A DNA stretch of 8,462 nucleotides. Origin: Hyphomicrobiales bacterium. GTDB lineage: Bacteria; Pseudomonadota; Alphaproteobacteria; Rhizobiales; Beijerinckiaceae. Under the pieces are notes generated by a model that saw only the letters and a program-made list of their open reading frames with translations, was not told where the DNA came from and did not search any database. This document shows positions 6,100 to 8,462 of the stretch, piece by piece (positions within the stretch are counted from its first letter, which is position 1; each line of letters opens with the position of its first letter). Location: the NCBI GenBank assembly GCA_027489835.1, contig JAIXZF010000059.1, positions 1 to 8,462 of the forward strand, given 5' to 3'. A program made the translations under genes and the position numbers.

Positions 6100-8462
6100 G
6101 CGACCGCTTCCTCCATCATCATCGCCTCGGCCTCCGCCAGGATGTCGTCGGCCGACTCGCCATAGACTGCTTCGCGGCCGATCTCCAGCATCACCGACAC
6201 GCCGAGCGGCGAGACATGCGGCAGGGGCTGATGGACGACGTGGCCCCTAATGCGCGCAAGGCACTGGCCGAGGCGCTGGATATCGAGCAGGCCCGTGGCG
6301 GCATCGGCCCGAGCGGCCCTGAGCAGGATATGGTCGGGCTCGTGGCGGCGCAGCACGTCGTAGACGAGGTCCGTCGACATGGTGACCTGCCGGCCGGTCT
6401 TCTCCTGGCCGGGGAAGCGCCGCTCGATCAGCCCGGCGATGACGGCGCAGTAGCGGAAGGTGCGCTTCATCAGCGCCGATTCCTGCAGCCATTCCTCAAG
6501 ATCGTCGCCGAGCATGTCGGCATCGAAGAGCTGGCCGAGATCGAGCCGGCCGCCGGCAATTGCGGCCGAGAGGTCCGACAGGCCCCAGACGCAGAGCCCG
6601 TATTCGTTGCAGACGAAGCCGAGCGGCTTGAGCCTCAGTCGCTCGAGCCGCCGCGTCAGCAGCATGCCAAGCGTCTGGTGCGCGAGCCGTCCCTCGAACG
6701 GGTAGGCCACGAGATAGAAGCGCCCTCCGCGCGGAAAGGTCTCGACCAGCATCTCGCCCCGGCCCGGCAGGACCGATTTGCGCTTCTGCAGCGCCAGCCA
6801 GTCGCCCACCTGCCGGGGCAGCTTGCCCCATTCAGCGGGGTTGGCGATCATGCGGCGCACGCGCTCCGCCAGGAAGGAGGAGAGCGGGAACTTGCCGCCG
6901 GCATAGGAGGGGATCTTCGGGTCGGTGCCGGCGGGCGTGCGGCTGGCGATGACCTCGTTGCCCGCGATGCCCTCGAAGCGCAGCACCTCGCCGCCGAAGA
7001 TGAAGGTGTCGCCCGCCAGCATGGTCTCGGCGAAGTATTCCTCGATCTCGCCGAGCACGCGCCCGCCCATGACCATGCCGCCCGGGCGGCCCGCCGCGCC
7101 GCCCTTCGCCGCGCGGGCGCGGCCGAGCCGCACCTTGAGCGAGGGCGATTCGATGATCGTGCCGACATTCATGCGGTATTGCTGGGCGACGCGCGCGTCC
7201 GCGATGCGCCAGAGACCGTCCTTGCCCTGGCGGATGCGCGCGAAGCGCTCGTAGGATTTCAGCGCGTAGCCGCCGGTCGCGACGAAATGCAGCGCCGCGT
7301 CGAAGGTGGCGCGGTCCAAAGCGGCGTAGGGCGCGGCGCTCGTCACCTCCGCATAGGCGTCGTCGGCCGAGAACGCGCCGGCGCAGGCGAGGCCGAGGAT
7401 GTGCTGCGCGAGAACGTCGAGCGCGCCGGGCTTGGCGTCCGGCGTGTCCTGCGCGGCCTCGGCCACGGCCTCCAGCGCCGCATGGCATTCGAGGATCTCG
7501 AAGCGGTTGGCCGGCACGAGATAGGCCTTGGAGGGCTCGTCCATGCGGTGGTTGGCCCGGCCGACGCGTTGCATCAGCCGGCTGGCGCCCTTGGGCGCGC
7601 CGACATTGATGACGAGGTCGACATCGCCCCAGTCGATGCCGAGATCGAGCGTGGCGGTGCAGACGACGGCGCGAAGCTGGCCGGCCGTCATGGCCGCCTC
7701 GACCCGGCGGCGCTGCTGCGCGTCGAGCGAGCCGTGATGCAGCGCGATGGCGAGGTTGTCCTCGTTCACCCGCCACAGCTCCTGGAACATGTATTCGGCC
7801 TGCATCCGCGTGTTGACGAAGACCAGCGAGGTGCGATGCGCCTGAATGGCGGCATAGATGTCGCCCAGCGCCTGGCGCGCCGTGTGGCCGGCCAGCGGCA
7901 GGGCCGCATCGGGCTGCAGGATGCTGAGCCGCGCGGCCGCTCCGCCCTCGACAGTGACGAGATCGGCCGGGGCGCCCGATGGATCGCCGCTGGCGAGATA
8001 GCGCCGGAGCTGGTCGGGCTCGCGCACCGTGGCCGAGAGGCCGACCGCCGTCGCCATCGGCGCAAGCTTGCGAACGCGGGCGAGGCCGAGGCTGAGCAGG
8101 TCGCCGCGCTTGGAGGTGACCAGCGAATGGATCTCGTCGAGCACGATGCGGCGCAGGCCCTTGAAGAAATCCGCCGCATCCTTGTGCGCGATCATCAGCG
8201 CGAGCTGCTCCGGCGTGGTCAGGAGGATGTGCGGCGGCTTCTCGAACTGGCGCGTGCGCTTGGACGCCGAGGTGTCGCCCGTGCGCGTTTCGGCACGCGC
8301 GACCAGGTCCATCTCCGCCACTGGCCTCTCGAGATTGCGCGCAATGTCGACCGCCAGCGCCTTCAGGGGCGAGATGTAGAGCGTGTGCAGCGCCCGCTCC
8401 GCGCCGGGCGCCATCGCGTCGATCTCGATCAGGCTCGGCAGGAAGCCGGCCAGAGTCTTGCC
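6096..8462 (-). CDS. Ligase-associated DNA damage response DEXH-box helicase, Lhr family (5' partial)
   Basis: The frame runs off the right edge; 788 residues are visible, beginning GKTLAGFLPSL, the end of Walker A, so only the first few dozen residues are missing and the ATG at 8414 is internal. Numbered from 8462: motif Ia SPLKALA (31-37), Ib TTPEQLALM (82-90), motif II DEIH (109-112), motif III SAT (143-145), motif IV VFVNTR (214-219), motif V around ATLDLGIDWGD (270-280) and motif VI QRVGRANHR (298-306). The Lhr winged-helix segment LDVLAQHILGLACAG lies near 345-360, and the 'DEAD/H-associated' beta-barrel motif GRVLGEIEEYF...GDTFIFGG near 465-485. The total is close to the Lhr-core form, without the large extra C-terminal region of long Lhr. 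Family members are ATP-dependent 3'-5' single-strand translocases; this branch (TIGR04121-like) is encoded with an ATP-dependent ligase, an exonuclease and PdeM. Its TGA overlaps the pdeM ATG. All seen motifs are intact. Confidence is high for Lhr family and good for the ligase-associated branch. Confidence 0.92.
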   Translation of the reverse strand, partial: GKTLAGFLPSLIEIDAMAPGAERALHTLYISPLKALAVDIARNLERPVAEMDLVARAETRTGDTSASKRTRQFEKPPHILLTTPEQLALMIAHKDAADFFKGLRRIVLDEIHSLVTSKRGDLLSLGLARVRKLAPMATAVGLSATVREPDQLRRYLASGDPSGAPADLVTVEGGAAARLSILQPDAALPLAGHTARQALGDIYAAIQAHRTSLVFVNTRMQAEYMFQELWRVNEDNLAIALHHGSLDAQQRRRVEAAMTAGQLRAVVCTATLDLGIDWGDVDLVINVGAPKGASRLMQRVGRANHRMDEPSKAYLVPANRFEILECHAALEAVAEAAQDTPDAKPGALDVLAQHILGLACAGAFSADDAYAEVTSAAPYAALDRATFDAALHFVATGGYALKSYERFARIRQGKDGLWRIADARVAQQYRMNVGTIIESPSLKVRLGRARAAKGGAAGRPGGMVMGGRVLGEIEEYFAETMLAGDTFIFGGEVLRFEGIAGNEVIASRTPAGTDPKIPSYAGGKFPLSSFLAERVRRMIANPAEWGKLPRQVGDWLALQKRKSVLPGRGEMLVETFPRGGRFYLVAYPFEGRLAHQTLGMLLTRRLERLRLKPLGFVCNEYGLCVWGLSDLSAAIAGGRLDLGQLFDADMLGDDLEEWLQESALMKRTFRYCAVIAGLIERRFPGQEKTGRQVTMSTDLVYDVLRRHEPDHILLRAARADAATGLLDIQRLGQCLARIRGHVVHQPLPHVSPLGVSVMLEIGREAVYGESADDILAEAEAMMMEEAVA
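6109..6114 (-). promoter_or_regulatory. Strong ribosome binding site for pdeM
   Basis: On the - strand this reads GGAGGA, nine bases before the pdeM ATG at 6099 and within the last codons of the helicase gene (encoding part of its MMMEEA tail). It is the best Shine-Dalgarno in the window and settles the pdeM start. Confidence 0.75.

Noticed and set aside
6832..7776. 314-residue frame on the - strand within the helicase gene
   Set aside because: It overlaps the helicase in a different frame, is Arg-rich and lacks motifs, while the helicase frame carries every expected motif.

Overview
The window looks like chromosomal DNA from a GC-rich alphaproteobacterium, most likely of the order Hyphomicrobiales (rhizobia and relatives). 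The basis is the very high GC with a strong G/C bias at third codon positions, an alphaproteobacteria-type putative membrane protein (TIGR02186/Alph_Pro_TM), a PodJ-like coiled-coil/Sel1 protein, and a ligase-associated Lhr-type helicase plus PdeM pair. The genus cannot be fixed from the sequence alone; Bosea, Methylobacterium and Chelatococcus relatives would all fit. No tRNA, rRNA, CRISPR array, insertion sequence or phage gene is visible, and composition is even throughout, so this reads as ordinary core chromosome.

Left part, + strand (1 to about 4824): the 3' portion of a long gene for a single-pass, PodJ-like protein. It has a long cytoplasmic coiled coil, a Pro/Ala-rich linker, one membrane segment and four exact-length 36-residue Sel1 repeats outside the membrane. 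After a 130-base gap with two small hairpins comes a two-gene operon. It holds a TauE/SafE (TSUP) family anion permease and, overlapping by four bases (GTGA), a secreted, C-terminally anchored TIGR02186 protein. After a further 99-base gap containing a marked pyrimidine tract lies a small polytopic DUF3429 membrane protein (4924 to 5391).

Right part, - strand (8462 down to 5392): a two-gene DNA-repair unit. The upstream gene is the ligase-associated DEXH-box helicase of the Lhr family; its N-terminus lies beyond the window, which cuts in at the Walker A GKT. Its stop codon overlaps the start of pdeM (ATGA), a metallophosphoesterase-fold endonuclease. In this conserved system an ATP-dependent DNA ligase and a beta-lactamase-fold exonuclease normally accompany these two; if present they would lie past the right edge. 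The + and - transcription units meet tail to tail with no intergenic base: the two stop codons abut at the palindrome TGATCA.

I found no convincing new system. The least understood elements are the TSUP/TIGR02186 pair and the DUF3429 protein.
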